From positions 74,182,785-74,246,784 of the forward strand of contig OZ026623.1 of the NCBI GenBank assembly GCA_964020975.1: 64,000 nucleotides of DNA, read 5' to 3'. The position numbers and the translations under genes are program-made. Below, piece by piece: positions 50,873-62,999 of the stretch. The DNA is from Hermodice carunculata (lineage: Eukaryota; Annelida; Polychaeta; Eunicida; Amphinomidae). Positions within the stretch are counted from its first letter, which is position 1. Each line of letters opens with the position of its first letter. The notes beneath the pieces were generated by a model. It was not told where the DNA came from. It made no database searches and saw only the letters and a program-made list of their open reading frames with translations.

Positions 50873-52758
50873 TTATGAATATGCAAAATGTTTTTTTTTT
50901 TCTGAACGGTGTGACCAAAATTGCGGAATGCAAGTGAGACTCTAGAAGGACAGTTCAGTGATACGTTTTGATTTTATATGTCGAAGGGCAAAGACTTTTT
51001 TTGGAACTATGATAGTGGCTTTTAGGATTTGTGTGGTTTCTGAAACTAAACAATAGTTCTCGGGCATTTAAAAAAATCGTTGGGTTTGGTGTTAATATTC
51101 TTTCCCCATGGTTGTGCAAGTCTGCGGAATATACCTTATCACCTTAAACGATGGAAGCGTAATTTTTTCTCATCAATTCATAAACAAGAGCCCCTTTCTC
51201 CATAGTGCCTAATTTATAATTATGGGTCGCCAGGGGACTGCATTGCCGAAGTCACATTGGACATTGCAGCAGCATCATTCTTGGAAATGATGTATGCAAT
51301 ATTTTTTATGCAGCCATGATCCTGTCTAATATTGCAGCTGTTTAACCCCTTAGCATGCATGAACTGTGGGATACAACGTCCTTCGCTGCGATGTCCTACA
51401 AGTTGATTTAAAGTTAAATTGCACCCAAATATATTAGGTATTTACAATTACTTGTGCTCAATGTGAGAAAATAAATGTACAAAAAGCTCCAGCAATTTTT
51501 GTAGTTTCCGAAAGTTTCCTGCAACCAATGAACAAGGTCGATCATTTTGTGAGTTTAAAGATGCAGTCAATGCATTTGTAATATTTCTGACACAGTATTC
51601 CATCCAGTGGAATTAATATATACATAGCAGCTTGTGTATTAATTTTTTTTTTGAAAAAGCTATAATGTAAAAATGATGTAAAAGTTGCACGTTTACTGTG
51701 CAAGGTACAATGGCATAGTGATAGAATTGATAATCGTTTGCGGGCCTCCAGCAAGAAATAAATTAAAAAAAAAAAAATCAATGAATTTGAGGAGACGCTG
51801 GGCGACTTAGGGTGGTAGAGGCAGTTTTCAGTCACATCACCTATTCCGTAACCGTGCTGCACACCCATCACATCATTCGATATTTTGGTTTCGTACTGGG
51901 TTTGCCAGCAGGATTCCACTCACGGGTAATGTTGTTTAGAGCAAGCAGCTCCCCTTATTTTGGTGCCATTTTACCATTTTTTCTTCTCTGTTTATTTCTG
52001 TGTGTCACCTCAAAGGTTTTTCAACCAGGTTGTAAGGACCAAAAAACAAAAAGGGTCCAAATTTGCAGTAATTCATGTTACCCATCAAAAGCAGACACCA
52101 GTTGGATCAGTGGAATTCCAGAACTTTGTTTCAATGTGTCACATAACCAGAAAGTGCCAAATATAGAGAAGGGCGTCTCTTAATTCTGTCTTTTTTTGAC
52201 TGCTGGAGGCCGTTTTGGTTCACTTTGAATTTACAGCACTATAAACATATCCGGGTGATGTGTAATGGAGACAGTGATGTTGAGTAGTGTCTAAGAAAGA
52301 CATTTCCCATGAACAAAAGTTAATTCTCGAATGCGAGGTACCAGAGAGCAAATATGATACGGCCATCGTTCATTTCAAACATGGCTGATGTGCTCCGTGC
52401 ACAATTCCAGCATGAAAATTTCATGCTGATCACCTGTCAAAATAATCCATTGTTACACTCTCAGGTAGGACCATACCAGATGCTCAACGTGGTATATTTA
52501 GTTGTTGCTCTTTAAAATATGTATCAATGTCATCATTAATTCTTTAGTGTAAAATTTGTATTTATTGTGTGTCATCGTAATGTACAGATAAGAAGGTATA
52601 CGTATTTTTCCTTTTCGTTTCCCAAAATGACGCAATGCTCAACACGTTAACACCAAATAAATATTCGTAAGAGTAACCAAATTAAATACGAGGCCTCGTC
52701 CTTACATAATCACCTGGAATGTTAGCCAGAAATTAACTATTCTGATAATACTTGGCTA

Positions 52759-52911
52759 TGTCCTGTATGTCCTTTCGGTCTATTTTCGTACAATATGTAT
52801 GTCCATGACGTATTTCTGAATTGTTTGTCTCATGTGTCCTGTATGTCTTTTCGGTCTATTTTCGTAGAATAATATGTATGTCCATGACGTATTTCTGAAT
52901 TGTTTGGCTCA
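52759..52911. repeat. 76-bp tandem duplication
   Basis: Two adjacent copies of 'tgtcctgtatgtc.tttcggtc...gacgtatttctgaattgttt', starting at 52759 and 52835. They differ at a few bases, including a 'gaataat' against 'caat' difference. The duplication lies at the left edge of the LINE. Confidence 0.85.
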
Positions 52912-54376
52912 AACGTGGATCATAACCCCAGAATTGATTTTACTACCCACAATGAGAAAGTTTTCATTTCTTGAGAATTTAACGACAAATTTTCAAATTA
53001 ATCTATATCTGAATGTAATGCAGAGTTCATTTTTATTCAATCAGTCATATACGTTCTCATATTATTTGTGTGACAGCCAATATAAAATAGATGATACCTG
53101 TCATGAAATAATAAAAACAATAAACACAATTGTAATTTGTCTATTACCATATGAATATACGTAGTCTTCCAGCACATTTTGAAGAAATTGTGTCATATTT
53201 AGATATTTTGGAACATGAGTTTAAAGTAATCGGTTTCACTGAATATTGCTTGAATGGGTTATATCATGATCATACAGTCTTCTTTCTTATAAGCACATCA
53301 ATCAGTTTTCACACAGAGCGCACTGGTAGAGATCTATCCTTGTTTTCCCACAAACACCCACCTACAGTTTCCAGTAAGAAATGATTTAAGCATTTTCAAT
53401 GATATCATGGAATAATCATTTGCTGAGATTATACCCGAGACAAATAATGCAAAGGGTAATTATTATTGTAGGTCTTTTGTATAAATCCCCTGCCACTGTA
53501 CAAATATGAATGAATTGAAAGAAAAATTATCAAAATTACGGAAAACTATAAATAGTGTTATCAGACAAAATCAAACTACTTTGATTAGTAAGAGATTCAA
53601 ACGTATTAGTAATATACTGACCGACCAGGAGGATATGGCTATTTTTTTCAATCGTTTTTCCTAAATGTCAGACCTAATTTAGATTATAGAAGTCATGATA
53701 CCTGCAGAGAATCATCATTTTTATAGAAAAGACAATATTAAAATTCGTTTTTCACCAAGTGGTCGAAGACGATGTACATATTATTATAAAATCGATGTAT
53801 GAATCATCCGCAGGTTGAGATGCAATCAACGCTAAAGTGGTCCAATGTGTGTGTGTGTGATGGTATACTCCACCCTTTGACATTTATTGTACATTGTTCA
53901 CCGCAGACTGATATTGTAGGAGAAGTTGTTAGATAAGCAAACATGATTCCATTGTATAAAAAGGTGACCCTGATTTATTGACCAATTAACAGCAACTTTC
54001 TATTTGGTCGTTTTCCTGGAAACTATTTGAAAAGACTGCTTATATGCAACTTATAAATTACCTCAAAGTAAATCTTATATTTTATGTTTTTGAACTTGTT
54101 TTGGAAGGGGTTCAATGCCGGAATGACAGTTAGTTATCTTGTTAATGGAATGACAGAAGGCTTGGACAATCAGGATCGTGCAGTCAGTATTTTTAGTGGA
54201 ACCGTCAAAAGTTTCTAGCACAGCAAACCATAATTTTGTTTTAAAGATTATATCATTCTGGAATATGAAGAGAACTGCAAAATTGATTCTAAAGTTACAT
54301 AACTAATAACCAGCAATATGTGTGTTTCAGCAATGTAGCAATGTTATGTATCCCCGTGCAACCTGGGGACATATTG

Positions 54377-54600
54377 TGTCTTCTTCTTCTTCTTCTTCTT
54401 CTTCTTCTTCTTCTTCTTCTTCTTCTTCTTCTTCTTCTTCTTCTTCTTCTTCTTCTTCTTCTTCTTCTTCTTTTTCTTCTTCTTCTTCTTCTTCTTCTTC
54501 TTCTTCGTCTTCTTCTTCTCCTTCTTCTTCTCCTTCTCCTTCTCCTTCTTCTTCATCTTCTTCCTCTTCTTCTTCTTCTAGTTCCTCTTCTTCTTCTTGT
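54377..54600. repeat. (TCT)n microsatellite inside the LINE
   Basis: About 220 bp of TCT/TCC triplets. The poly-Leu, poly-Ser, poly-Glu and poly-Lys frames on both strands are repeat products. Confidence 0.95.
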
Positions 54601-54689
54601 TGACCACATTGTTGCGTGCGTTGCAGACGCAATAACTCAAGAAATATTTAACTTGGGAAGTTGAATTTTTTTGTGAAGATGTTCCTATG

Positions 54690-55090
54690 TACAAGCTTGC
54701 TTGGGATTGCAGATGGCTGACCTTGACATATTATTCAAGATCACATGGGCATGTCATGTAAAATTGACGCAGACACAACAACTCTGCAAGGGTTCAACTT
54801 AGGAGGCTAAAATTTTCCATGATTATGTACCATAAAATCAACTAGGTTGGGATTGTAGATGGGTGACCTTGACCCATTTTCAAGGTCACATTGCCACTTT
54901 TTAAAAACCATTGCAGATGCATTCGAGAAAGATTTGTCTTAAAGAGGTTGAAATTTTGGATGATAATGTTTCTATGGAAGACTTTTGTAAGGCCTTGCTT
55001 GTAACTGCAGATGTATGACCTTGACCTATTTTTCAAAGTTACATGGGCATTTCGTCAAAAATTAACGTTTTGAAATGTCAATAAAGATTG
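54690..55090. repeat. Three tandem copies of a roughly 150-bp repeat
   Basis: The block 'gcagatg..tgaccttgac.' plus 'tcaag.tcac' recurs near 54709, 54856 and 55007, each followed by similar 'ggcat.tc' and A-rich sequence. It is of the 'tgaccttgacc' type common in invertebrate interspersed repeats. It interrupts the LINE where the RT core should be. Confidence 0.7.
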
Positions 55091-56542
55091 TACCTTCACC
55101 ATATCTGTGGATCATTGGAATCGGTAAGCCTATAAAAAAAAAAGGGTGACAATAGTAAAACCCACGGGGGCGAAATTTGATTATCGGTCGGAAAATCAGC
55201 CTGTTCTAGTTTACTTTGATACTAGTTTGTTATTTTCTGAAAGTGATCTAGATGTTTTACAAGCTGACATTAATTCATCCATGTTACATGTCAGAGAATA
55301 GTTTAGGTCAAAGAAATTGCCCCTTAATCTTTATCTAGGTTAAACAAAGTTTAAGTTAGTTGCTACCAAACATCGACTAAAAAGACAAACGTTGTTTGTC
55401 AATTCAAGCTGATTGTGTATATTTGGAACGTATTTCACATTGATATTTTTGTTTTGTTTTGGTATTTGGGTAGACTTTGATAGAATTGGAAGTACCATAT
55501 ATTACATTTATCAAGAAAATTGAGGAAATAGTTGTAATTTTTAAGAAACTTAGTTGGAAATTTGGAATATCCTGGCTAAGTTATAGTTTTCTATATCCAC
55601 ACCTCACATATTGCAATATTGTTTGTGAGGCCAACTATAGTGCAAATTTAAACAGGAATATTGCAATTCAGGAGAAAGTTGTTCGTATTTTTGCCATTCC
55701 ACATTTTATGCCCCTTCGTATCCCATTTTTAGAAAATTAAAAAATGTTACAATTTGAACAGATTAATTTGCACCTTACTGCTACATGTTTATAAAAATTA
55801 TCAATCACCCCTCGCCTGATATTTTGTATCATTTATTAAATTTGGTTTCATATATTTATTCCTGCCCAACCAAACATTCTAACAGTGTGTACATTCTCAA
55901 ATTTCAAACAACACTGCGTTAGGCTTTAGTAGAATTCATGTCCTATCACAGCCAATACGAATCCACAGTCATTAAAAAAACCGGTCTTGTTTATATGCCT
56001 TTATAGGTATCCGAAGGTGCTTTTAGCGAACAACATTTTTTCCTTCCATTTTCATTATATGATAATTATACAATAATTTGTTAGGATTATATTGTATCTG
56101 CCGTCTGATGTGATTTATGCGCGTCCTAATATGCCAACTACCTGTGTGGGGAGACCACATGCTATAAAAGAGTTTCTTTCTTCAATACTATTGTGTCATA
56201 CATATATGTCTATACTATATCTTAAGAAACTGAATTGATTTTTTTAAGGAATTTTATTCATATTGCAATTGAAAGAGGTACTTTTACATTTCATGTATAA
56301 CAAATAACGCACTTACTACAGGAGAAAAATAACTTAAAATTACAAACAGAATGTCTGTTGAAAGTCCCCAAGTGCATTTAGTGTACATAAAATCGTGTAA
56401 AACGATTTGCATATAAGCTTGGCAGTATTGCTGCTGACTGTTGATTAACTAGTTAAACATTTTTTTAGGCCGAAAGTAAATTTCCTATGTCAGTAGGGTA
56501 GTAACTTCAGATAATACTTTCCCGCCTTCACTTCCAATTTTA

Positions 56543-56560
56543 TAGCAGAGAGTGTGAGAG
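56543..56560 (+). promoter_or_regulatory. Possible splice acceptor region before the giant exon
   Basis: A pyrimidine-rich stretch (cccgccttcacttccaattt) leads to 'tatagcag' and further AG steps up to 56560. An exon starting at 56561 would be open and in frame with the ATG at 56573. Confidence 0.4.
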
Positions 56561-56572
56561 GGAGCCGACCAC

Positions 56573-59500
56573 ATGGTACGTAACATACCGTTAACACAGC
56601 TACATGAATGGAATGCTACGATCGGGAGTGTTATTTCCACGTATCTGGTGCACTATTGTCTGTTTTTGATCCCTATAACACCCAGCATTATCAATATAGG
56701 ATTGTATCAAACAAAATGCATATGGCATCACAGAGAAGTTTTCCCTACAATAGATATACAAGAAAAGGACCCACTTTTAACTGGAAGTGAGTCCAGCTAT
56801 TTAATAACGTCTCTATTTGGAAATGTTACAGTGCAATCTAAAGTAGCTATGAATATACATATTCGCATATGTACCGTCAGCTCATTTCAGATAAATATTA
56901 CACTCAAATGGATAAGTTTGTATTCCATTTATCATAAAGGCATCACTAGATTTGTCATCAGGGACGGATGTCTGAAGAGTAGTCCTTATATATATGACAA
57001 TTTTGGAACGCATGATAACATTATACTCATATCTAGTAGAAATAGGTTGTGTTTAACATTACTGCAACCAATACCAAGGGTGCGACAATTTATAGATGTC
57101 TACTATGATCCAGTTATATTTTGGTTTGAAACTGTCTCTGATGTTTCCAATAACAGAATAAATATGAACTATATAACGAGTACATGGCTGTATCTGAAGA
57201 ATATATCCATTAACTGCCTGTATTCACATTTTATATACAGGTCGCCAACAGGATTTTTGTATGACATTTTATCGTGTTTAAAAAAATTATCATCACTTTG
57301 TTTCAGCAGACCAAAATTGTGGGAAACGTCTTACATTGCTATGAAATATTGTAAAACATCAAATATTTTGAGTGGTTTGTGTGGCAAAATAACTTTGGAC
57401 AGTATCATTCTGTTCCTATGCTCAGCATTTTGTAGGAAATTAAATTCTAAAGGTCAGCATGCTTTCTTAAGCTTATGCTTACCACAGTTTAGATTTATCA
57501 TGATTGCTTCGATGAAACAAAAGGTTCGAGTAAATTTTTTTTTGTTTGATCTTCCTTATGTTAGAAATTGTCGACTTATGTATGTGGATGTTGTGGACCT
57601 AGGGTGTAACCGTAGGCCCAGCTTAGGCTGTTACTGTGGACGGAGGCCTATTAAAGAAATAACATCTCTAACTCGGCGTGTCATGGTTTCCTTCACTCAG
57701 TTATGGTTCTCCAATATCTCATTTGTCTTCAGGTATACATATTATTTTATTGGATTCCACGCGGCATCTATGGCAGAAAAGCACATAAATATCCATAACA
57801 ATGCCATACTTATATCACTTCCCATGAAACATAATCTTTCTCTGCGATTGCAAGACAGAGAGGCACGATTTAATGTTATTTATTGTTGGCAAAAGAGGGC
57901 TTTGGATGGGCATATGGTAAATGTAGTTGTACAAGGGCATATGATGGTGAACAGTCCAGGTAGGATTGTAATAGGTGATGGACCAATTCCATGTGTTCAT
58001 TTGCGAACCATTATAAATTTTCAATTTAAACAAAAGGTGCAACATACTATTTCCAGAATAGTGCTTTCTTTGGGACATATTGTACAAATAAGCACCTGTT
58101 GTACTTTATTGTCAGGTGAAGGTGGTCTTCGTATGCGTCTGAGGGATGTAACGCTTATTACGGCAGTCTCACGAATAAGACTAAATAGGTCTATAAGACA
58201 TATTTACCTTGATATGCAATATTCCCATTTTGGAAAAAATAACAACATACCATTTACATTGACAAATGTTGTTGTTCATGCTCCCAACCTTCACTCTGTT
58301 AAAGTCTCAATTCTAAGTTTTACATGGACAGGACCAAACATTGCAGACTGCAGTTTTGGTGGTATCGTTGTAATGGATTTGTCTGCGCTAAAACAGGGCT
58401 TACCATCACGGATTGAGCATTACTGTAGCTCTTTCAGAAACTTGCCACATATTGATCAAAAGAAGTACTTGCCTCTGTTATCAAATGGCACATCTCTGAT
58501 GGTTGTCATTTACTCCATGAGTCCAGATTTTCAACTTCACTTCAATGTGTCAGCACAAATGTCAGATTGCGTTGCTGTTCCAAGTGTTTGTTTGGTTCAG
58601 CCACAAACTGTTCATTTGAAATCACACATCAGAGACATCAATGGTCCTATTTTGAAAGGGATTCACATTTTGATCTTGGGACACAAATGTTTGGTTATAT
58701 TTCACTACTTGAAGCTTATGCCAGTCTCATGCTCTATATATGTATCTTCTAAACATGCAGAGAAATACGGCATGCAGCTATACACAAACCATAAAAATCA
58801 TTTTGACCCAAGCTATGACCTAAATGTTTGTCAGACAATCATGTATGCAAATTACTTAACTATCATCGGTTCGTTTTTCATTCCTTTGAGTAGACTGGGT
58901 CCTTTATTTTTCTTCACACGCGAAATTGCTTTTTCTATAGTTAAACCATCGCCCGTACTATGTGACCATAATACATTAAGATTTGCCTTGGTAGTGAAAT
59001 TTACCATGTCTTGTCCATATTTTCTTGTTAATAAGTTGCTGATGCACTTACGTTTGAGCCTTTTGTCCTGTGCATTTATAGCGATAAGCCCTGTGTCAGA
59101 AACACTTTGTATGGTCATAAAACAAAAGACAGAGCACAATGTTTATGTGACTTGGAACTCATATGATCTTAAAATAGAACATGACACAAATGAAGCGTGC
59201 AATCTTCCATATAGTCTTCGTATATATGAAGAACCTATACGCTATCCTCCTACATTCTTTAGACTTCTTAATATAAGACCCACTTTATATTGGCCTCTCA
59301 TCAAAAATAAAAGTTTCACATGCTATTTTGATTTCTATTTTGACTTTATCGGCAAGGTGAATGAAAGTATTTTAAATCTAAAAATCAAACAATTTAATGC
59401 CATTCCACGCCCTGTCACATGTAAGCTGAATATTAAAATAAAATTGCGGAATGTGGTCCACAGAAGCAGACAGGCTGTAAGCCTTATTGATAAGGACATG

Positions 59501-59755
59501 TCTGACAGCTACCTGGTCAGATACTTTACTTTCAAAAACAACACACGATCATCTAACGGATATAATTGGCATTCCGCAAATAGAGTTTGTATCAGTTACC
59601 AGTCAACATTGGTTATGACTAACAGTTATTTAATCCTAAAGATGTGTCAGTTGGCATCAGTTTATTATCCATTACACAATTGGAAATATATTCACTTTGA
59701 ACCTTTAATGTTGATGTCTGGTACATTTATTTTTATTGGCCTTCAACAGATGCCG
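56573..59755 (+). CDS. Giant exon of an extracellular CUB-like protein (partial gene)
   Basis: A single frame of 1,061 codons at low GC content, with no internal stop, so surely coding. Residues about 310-398 fit a CUB domain: V-R-V-N-F-F-x-F-D-L, C, V-D-V-V-D-x-G, S-L-G-x-Y-C-G, I-T-S, V-M-V-S-F and a closing G-F-H-A. A weaker CUB-like unit covers about 80-180 (I-N-I-T-L-K-W-I-S-L, F-V-I-R-D-G, S-S-R-N-R-L-C). Similar fragments lie around 595-675 (I-E-H-Y-C-S-S, L-L-S-N-G-T-S-L-M-V-V-I-Y, C-V-A-V-P-S-V-C). Twelve N-x-S/T sites, many Cys and beta-type hydrophobic spacing point to a secreted or membrane ectodomain. Residues 17-44 are hydrophobic and could be a signal anchor. A stop lies 18 nt upstream of the ATG, and possible acceptors lie at 56547-56560, so earlier exons are likely. 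The exon ends in phase 0 after Pro1061 at 'ccg|gtaagtat'; the rest is not found in the window. Function unknown; binding or adhesion is inference. Confidence 0.72.
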
Positions 59756-59761
59756 GTAAGT
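59756..59761 (+). promoter_or_regulatory. Splice donor ending the giant exon
   Basis: GTAAGT, the ideal 5' splice site, placed just before the frame would close (TAA four codons later). Confidence 0.75.
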
Positions 59762-59767
59762 ATTTAA

Positions 59768-61660
59768 ATGAAAGCACATAGAGGGTCGGATATGTACCAG
59801 ACTCCTCCCATCTCCAAAATAAAGACACTCCTATAACTTTAGTTGCATACATTTCTCCATCAATTAGAACGACAGCTTTAATAACGTATTAAGATTGCAT
59901 GGCATGGGAATGTAATGCCTGTACTTTTAAATATTCTTCAAGCAAACAGACAAACAAAGGAATGATTGAAACCTTCTTTATATGTGGAAAATACAAATAC
60001 TCGTGAGTATTTACTATGTATTGCACCTGGTGTCGACAATCGATAACAAACTGGTTACCATCTAATATCTGAGAAACACAAAATTGTATATAGGATGTGA
60101 TTGAAATAATTAATTCAATTCTGTATATGAAGACACTGCTGTTGTGCAATTTAAAGTGATGAAAACAGTGTCATAGAGCTTTGTTTACAAGTTTATAAAA
60201 TGAATACTTCTTTACACAGAAGATCCCAACATTGTACGAAATTAAGGTTGCAATTATCAATATCATGCAAGCAAACGCAGTTACTGTAGTCAAGATTTTG
60301 AAACTGGTTAGGCAACTGCTTTAAAATCCAAATTGAATACTCATAAGTACCTGTTGACATTACTTTGTGTATCTGTTCCAGCTATATGTTACTATATTTT
60401 TTTATTAATGGCATACCAGTACATGTATGTATGTATGTATGTATGTATGTATGTATGTATGTATGTATGTATGTATGTATGTATGTATGTATGTATGTAT
60501 GCATGCATGTATATATGTATACAGTTTCAAGTTGAAATCATTCGTTAAGGCAATTGTACTTCTGGTTGGTTGTACTTAATGACCATGGGACATGCAGGTG
60601 TTTAAACACAAGTGAGAAAAAAAAACCCCAAATTTCATTAAGCTATGATTTGATGTGGCGCAGCCAATCAAGCCCTCGGTGATAAATGTTTGGAAACGTT
60701 GCATTTAAGGCTCTCACATTTGGTAGAAACCACTTCGTCTGAAGTGTTACAGATTGTAATTCAAAGAACAGAACACGAATATAAACCACTCTTGACCTTT
60801 TCAGTTTGACATATGCCTCGAGTCATGATTGTATTAAATTCCTGTTTCTTTGCAATATGCATTACGAAATCGAGTTTAAGTTGTTATATTTTTACAGAAA
60901 TGATGTGTCGGATGTACTTTAGGTACCTTTAGGATTGTATATTTGCAACGTTCATCACTGTGGAGCTTTTTGTGGCCACTCGGTCTGAAATTGGTTTCAC
61001 TGTCAAAACAATTGTCGCACATTTTGTCCCTTTGGAAACGGAAGGTGCTAACTGAATAATAGCACGTGGCAGAAATAATAAAAAAAAAAAAAACATTCGT
61101 CCCTTCCTTAATAGATAATATTTCTCAAATATTCCGTTGGTTTTGAAACAACGTTGGCCACATGTCGTTTACAATTATCTATTATTTTAAAAATAAATAA
61201 GTTTCCTTTGTCGTTCATAATTACCAGTGATCCAGTGATTTTGCAAATGGCCTCTGTTTTTGCACGTGAATTTCTTTCTTGGTGGGGGGGGGGGCTAGTA
61301 CAAAATTGTAAACACAGTCATGCAATTGTGAACACAGTCCTGCATTTTGATGCCAGTTTAAGTACATTTCGGTGCAGAAACTGTTTTATTCTGCACAGCA
61401 TAGTCAATAATAGTTTGCATTGGGGTGCTACAAAAAGCTAGAGAATCTGATTTAATCATAACTGGCTCACCATCACACTGCAATTCTTGTGTAGACATAG
61501 TATATGTGGAAATACGCATGTCACTTACTGCAGTTACAGACAAAGATGGACTAACATTATAAGTATGTGTAACCATACATGCAGGGAAAGAATAAACATC
61601 TTCATTCACCTGGCCAATTGAAGATAAACATTCCAAAACATGAACAATTATTGCAGGTGT
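59768..61660. other. Probable intron or intergenic DNA after the giant exon
   Basis: No further exon of the CUB-like gene could be supported. It contains a (TATG)n tract (60424-60512), a run of 13 A near 61080 and a run of G near 61283. Confidence 0.5.
60424..60512. repeat. (TATG)n microsatellite
   Basis: About 21 units of ATGT, ending in GCATGCATG. Confidence 0.95.
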
Positions 61661-61667
61661 GGAATGG

Positions 61668-62200
61668 GAGACTGACACGACGCAGACCCTGGTGTAAGCA
61701 CAGGAACTTGTGATGGTAAAGACACTGATGAAGCTACTAACACTGGTGTAGCTACAGACACCGGTTGCAGGTAGAGACAATGATGTACATGCAGACACTT
61801 GTGTTTGTATAGATACATGTTATGGAACTGACACTGATGCAGCTACAAACACTGGTGTGGGTACAGACACTGGTGCAGGTACAGACACTGGTGCAGTCAC
61901 AGACACTGGTGCAGGTACAGACACTTTCAGTGGCTAAAACAGTGATGTAGGTCAAGACACTAGTGCAACTAGACACTGGTGTGGGTACAGAAACTTTCAG
62001 TGGTTAAAACAGTGATGTAGGTCCAGATACTAGTGCAGCTAGACACTGGTGTAGGTACAGACATGGTTCAAGTACAGATTCAGGTGTAGGTACAGATAGG
62101 GGTGCTGGTACAGACACTGGTACAGATACAGACACTGTTTTAGGTAAAGACACAGGTGCAGGTGCAGACACTGATGCAGCAACAGAGACTGGTGCAGGAA
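61668..62200. repeat. 18-bp minisatellite
   Basis: Degenerate repeats of 'acagacactggtgcaggt'. Because 18 is a multiple of three, the - strand stays open in long frames; one reads (P-A-P-V-S-V)-like repeats (62004-62378) and another T-S-V-C-T-C. A 70-bp higher-order unit occurs twice in tandem at 61921-61990 and 61991-62060 with about six differences. Confidence 0.9.
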
Positions 62201-62378
62201 GATCTGTTTCATGACACATGCTGGTGGTATGCCTCTTTGTTTTATTGGCTGAAAAATTACCATCACATTTTGTTTTCACTCTGTGTAGTTCATAAAAAGT
62301 GCATGCAGTTACAGTTGACATTGGCCAGATAATGCTTAAGTGTAAACGTATTGCTGTTCCACTGTAATGTAACAGCAT
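62004..62378 (-). CDS. Possible repeat-containing (mucin-like) exon, weak
   Basis: A 124-codon open frame on the - strand. It starts outside the minisatellite with non-repetitive sequence (contains V-K-T-K-C-D-G-N-F-S-A-N-K-T) and runs into hexapeptide-like P-A-P-V-S-V repeats. Non-repetitive sequence joined in frame to a codon-multiple repeat is what a secreted repeat protein exon would look like, but no signal peptide, splice site pair or family is recognised. The frame may be open merely because the repeat has no stop. Confidence 0.2.
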   Translation of the reverse strand: MLLHYSGTAIRLHLSIIWPMSTVTACTFYELHRVKTKCDGNFSANKTKRHTTSMCHETDLPAPVSVAASVSAPAPVSLPKTVSVSVPVSVPAPLSVPTPESVLEPCLYLHQCLAALVSGPTSLF

Positions 62379-62849
62379 TGCATGTACACATTAGCATTGT
62401 TTAGGTGGTATCACCTAATTACCATATGCTTTAAATAAAACAATGTGTTTCTTTTCTTTTTCGCCTACAAAATTACGGCATTATGCAATTAAGGTTTCCC
62501 AGGAAAAATTATAATGTAAGGGCCTACGTTTTTTTGCAAGTTCAAAGGCTGATCTGTATTTATCGTACTTAAAGAGTAAATCTGGGCATAAAAGTATTGT
62601 ATTTTTGTGCACAATTGTAAAAAATACAGCAAGACTAGTCATGTGCTGAAAGTAAAGTCTTGTTCAACAGCTTGCCCTGGGGTACTTGGGGCGCATTCCG
62701 TGCAAAGTGCCCTGGGGCAAGCTGTTAACTCAGTCTCAATAGTGGCACTCTTAACATCAGTTGTTCTCCACCATCTACCACAGCCAGTCCAGCTAAATTT
62801 GAACTTTTACTATTGTTATTCAATGTGAAGGTTTTGATTATTAATTATA

Positions 62850-62999
62850 TCACCTTTTGGAATAAAGTACATGGATACAATTTATTATATATGTCTGCAT
62901 TTCATGTTCGGAACGAGCGGGACTCGAACCTGCAACCTTTGGCACCAGTCGCCTAGCTGAAATGGGAAACGCACATACACACTCGGCCAAATCCCCATC
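62850..62999 (-). mobile_element. tRNA-derived SINE
   Basis: On the - strand the 5' part resembles a tRNA: an A-box-like TGGCCGAGTGTG (62989-62978) and a perfect B box GGTTCGAGTCC (62930-62920). They are about 50 bp apart, followed by non-tRNA sequence and an AT-rich tail. The long gap between the boxes and the unpaired ends argue against a working tRNA. Pol III promoter elements are intact, so the SINE class is well supported; the family is not named. Confidence 0.7.

Larger units (their letters stand above)
44430..52750. other. Gene-poor stretch right of the large transposon
   Basis: Apart from entries listed separately (47650-48092 and 50735-50872) I see no gene. There is a low-complexity A-rich then C-rich patch at about 46390-46500. 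Open frames of 60-125 codons (for example 51542-51919 on the - strand and 51812-52183 on the + strand) lie on top of each other and have no recognisable domain. Confidence 0.45.
52900..56190 (+). mobile_element. LINE (CR1/Jockey-type non-LTR retrotransposon), decayed and internally rearranged
   Basis: Pieces of one ORF2-type protein appear in order. The endonuclease start is at about 53151 (N-I-R-S-L-P, F-K-V-I-G-F-T-E, then T-E-R-T-G-R). A pre-RT piece near 53500-53650 reads Q-N-Q-T-T and M-A-I-F-F-N-R-F. The RT fingers at 54000-54270 (normally F-S-K-I-E-K and L-V-D) include N-G-M-T-E-G-L-D-N-Q-D. The C-terminal half is at 55200-56040 (T-S-L-L-F-S-E-S-D-L-D, L-Y-P-H-L-T-Y-C-N-I-V, then A-I-Q-E-K-V-V-R-I). 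The catalytic centre between 54270 and 55200 is absent; its place is taken by a (TCT)n tract and a tandem repeat. Several stops and frame changes make it inactive. The 3' untranslated region seems to end near 56190. Confidence 0.8.

Noticed and set aside
54320-54664. Long poly-Leu, poly-Ser, poly-Glu and poly-Lys frames on both strands
   Set aside because: They are translations of a (TCT)n microsatellite.
62905-62999. Functional tRNA gene (Leu or Ser type)
   Set aside because: The boxes are present but the acceptor ends do not pair and non-tRNA sequence follows directly; a SINE explains it better.
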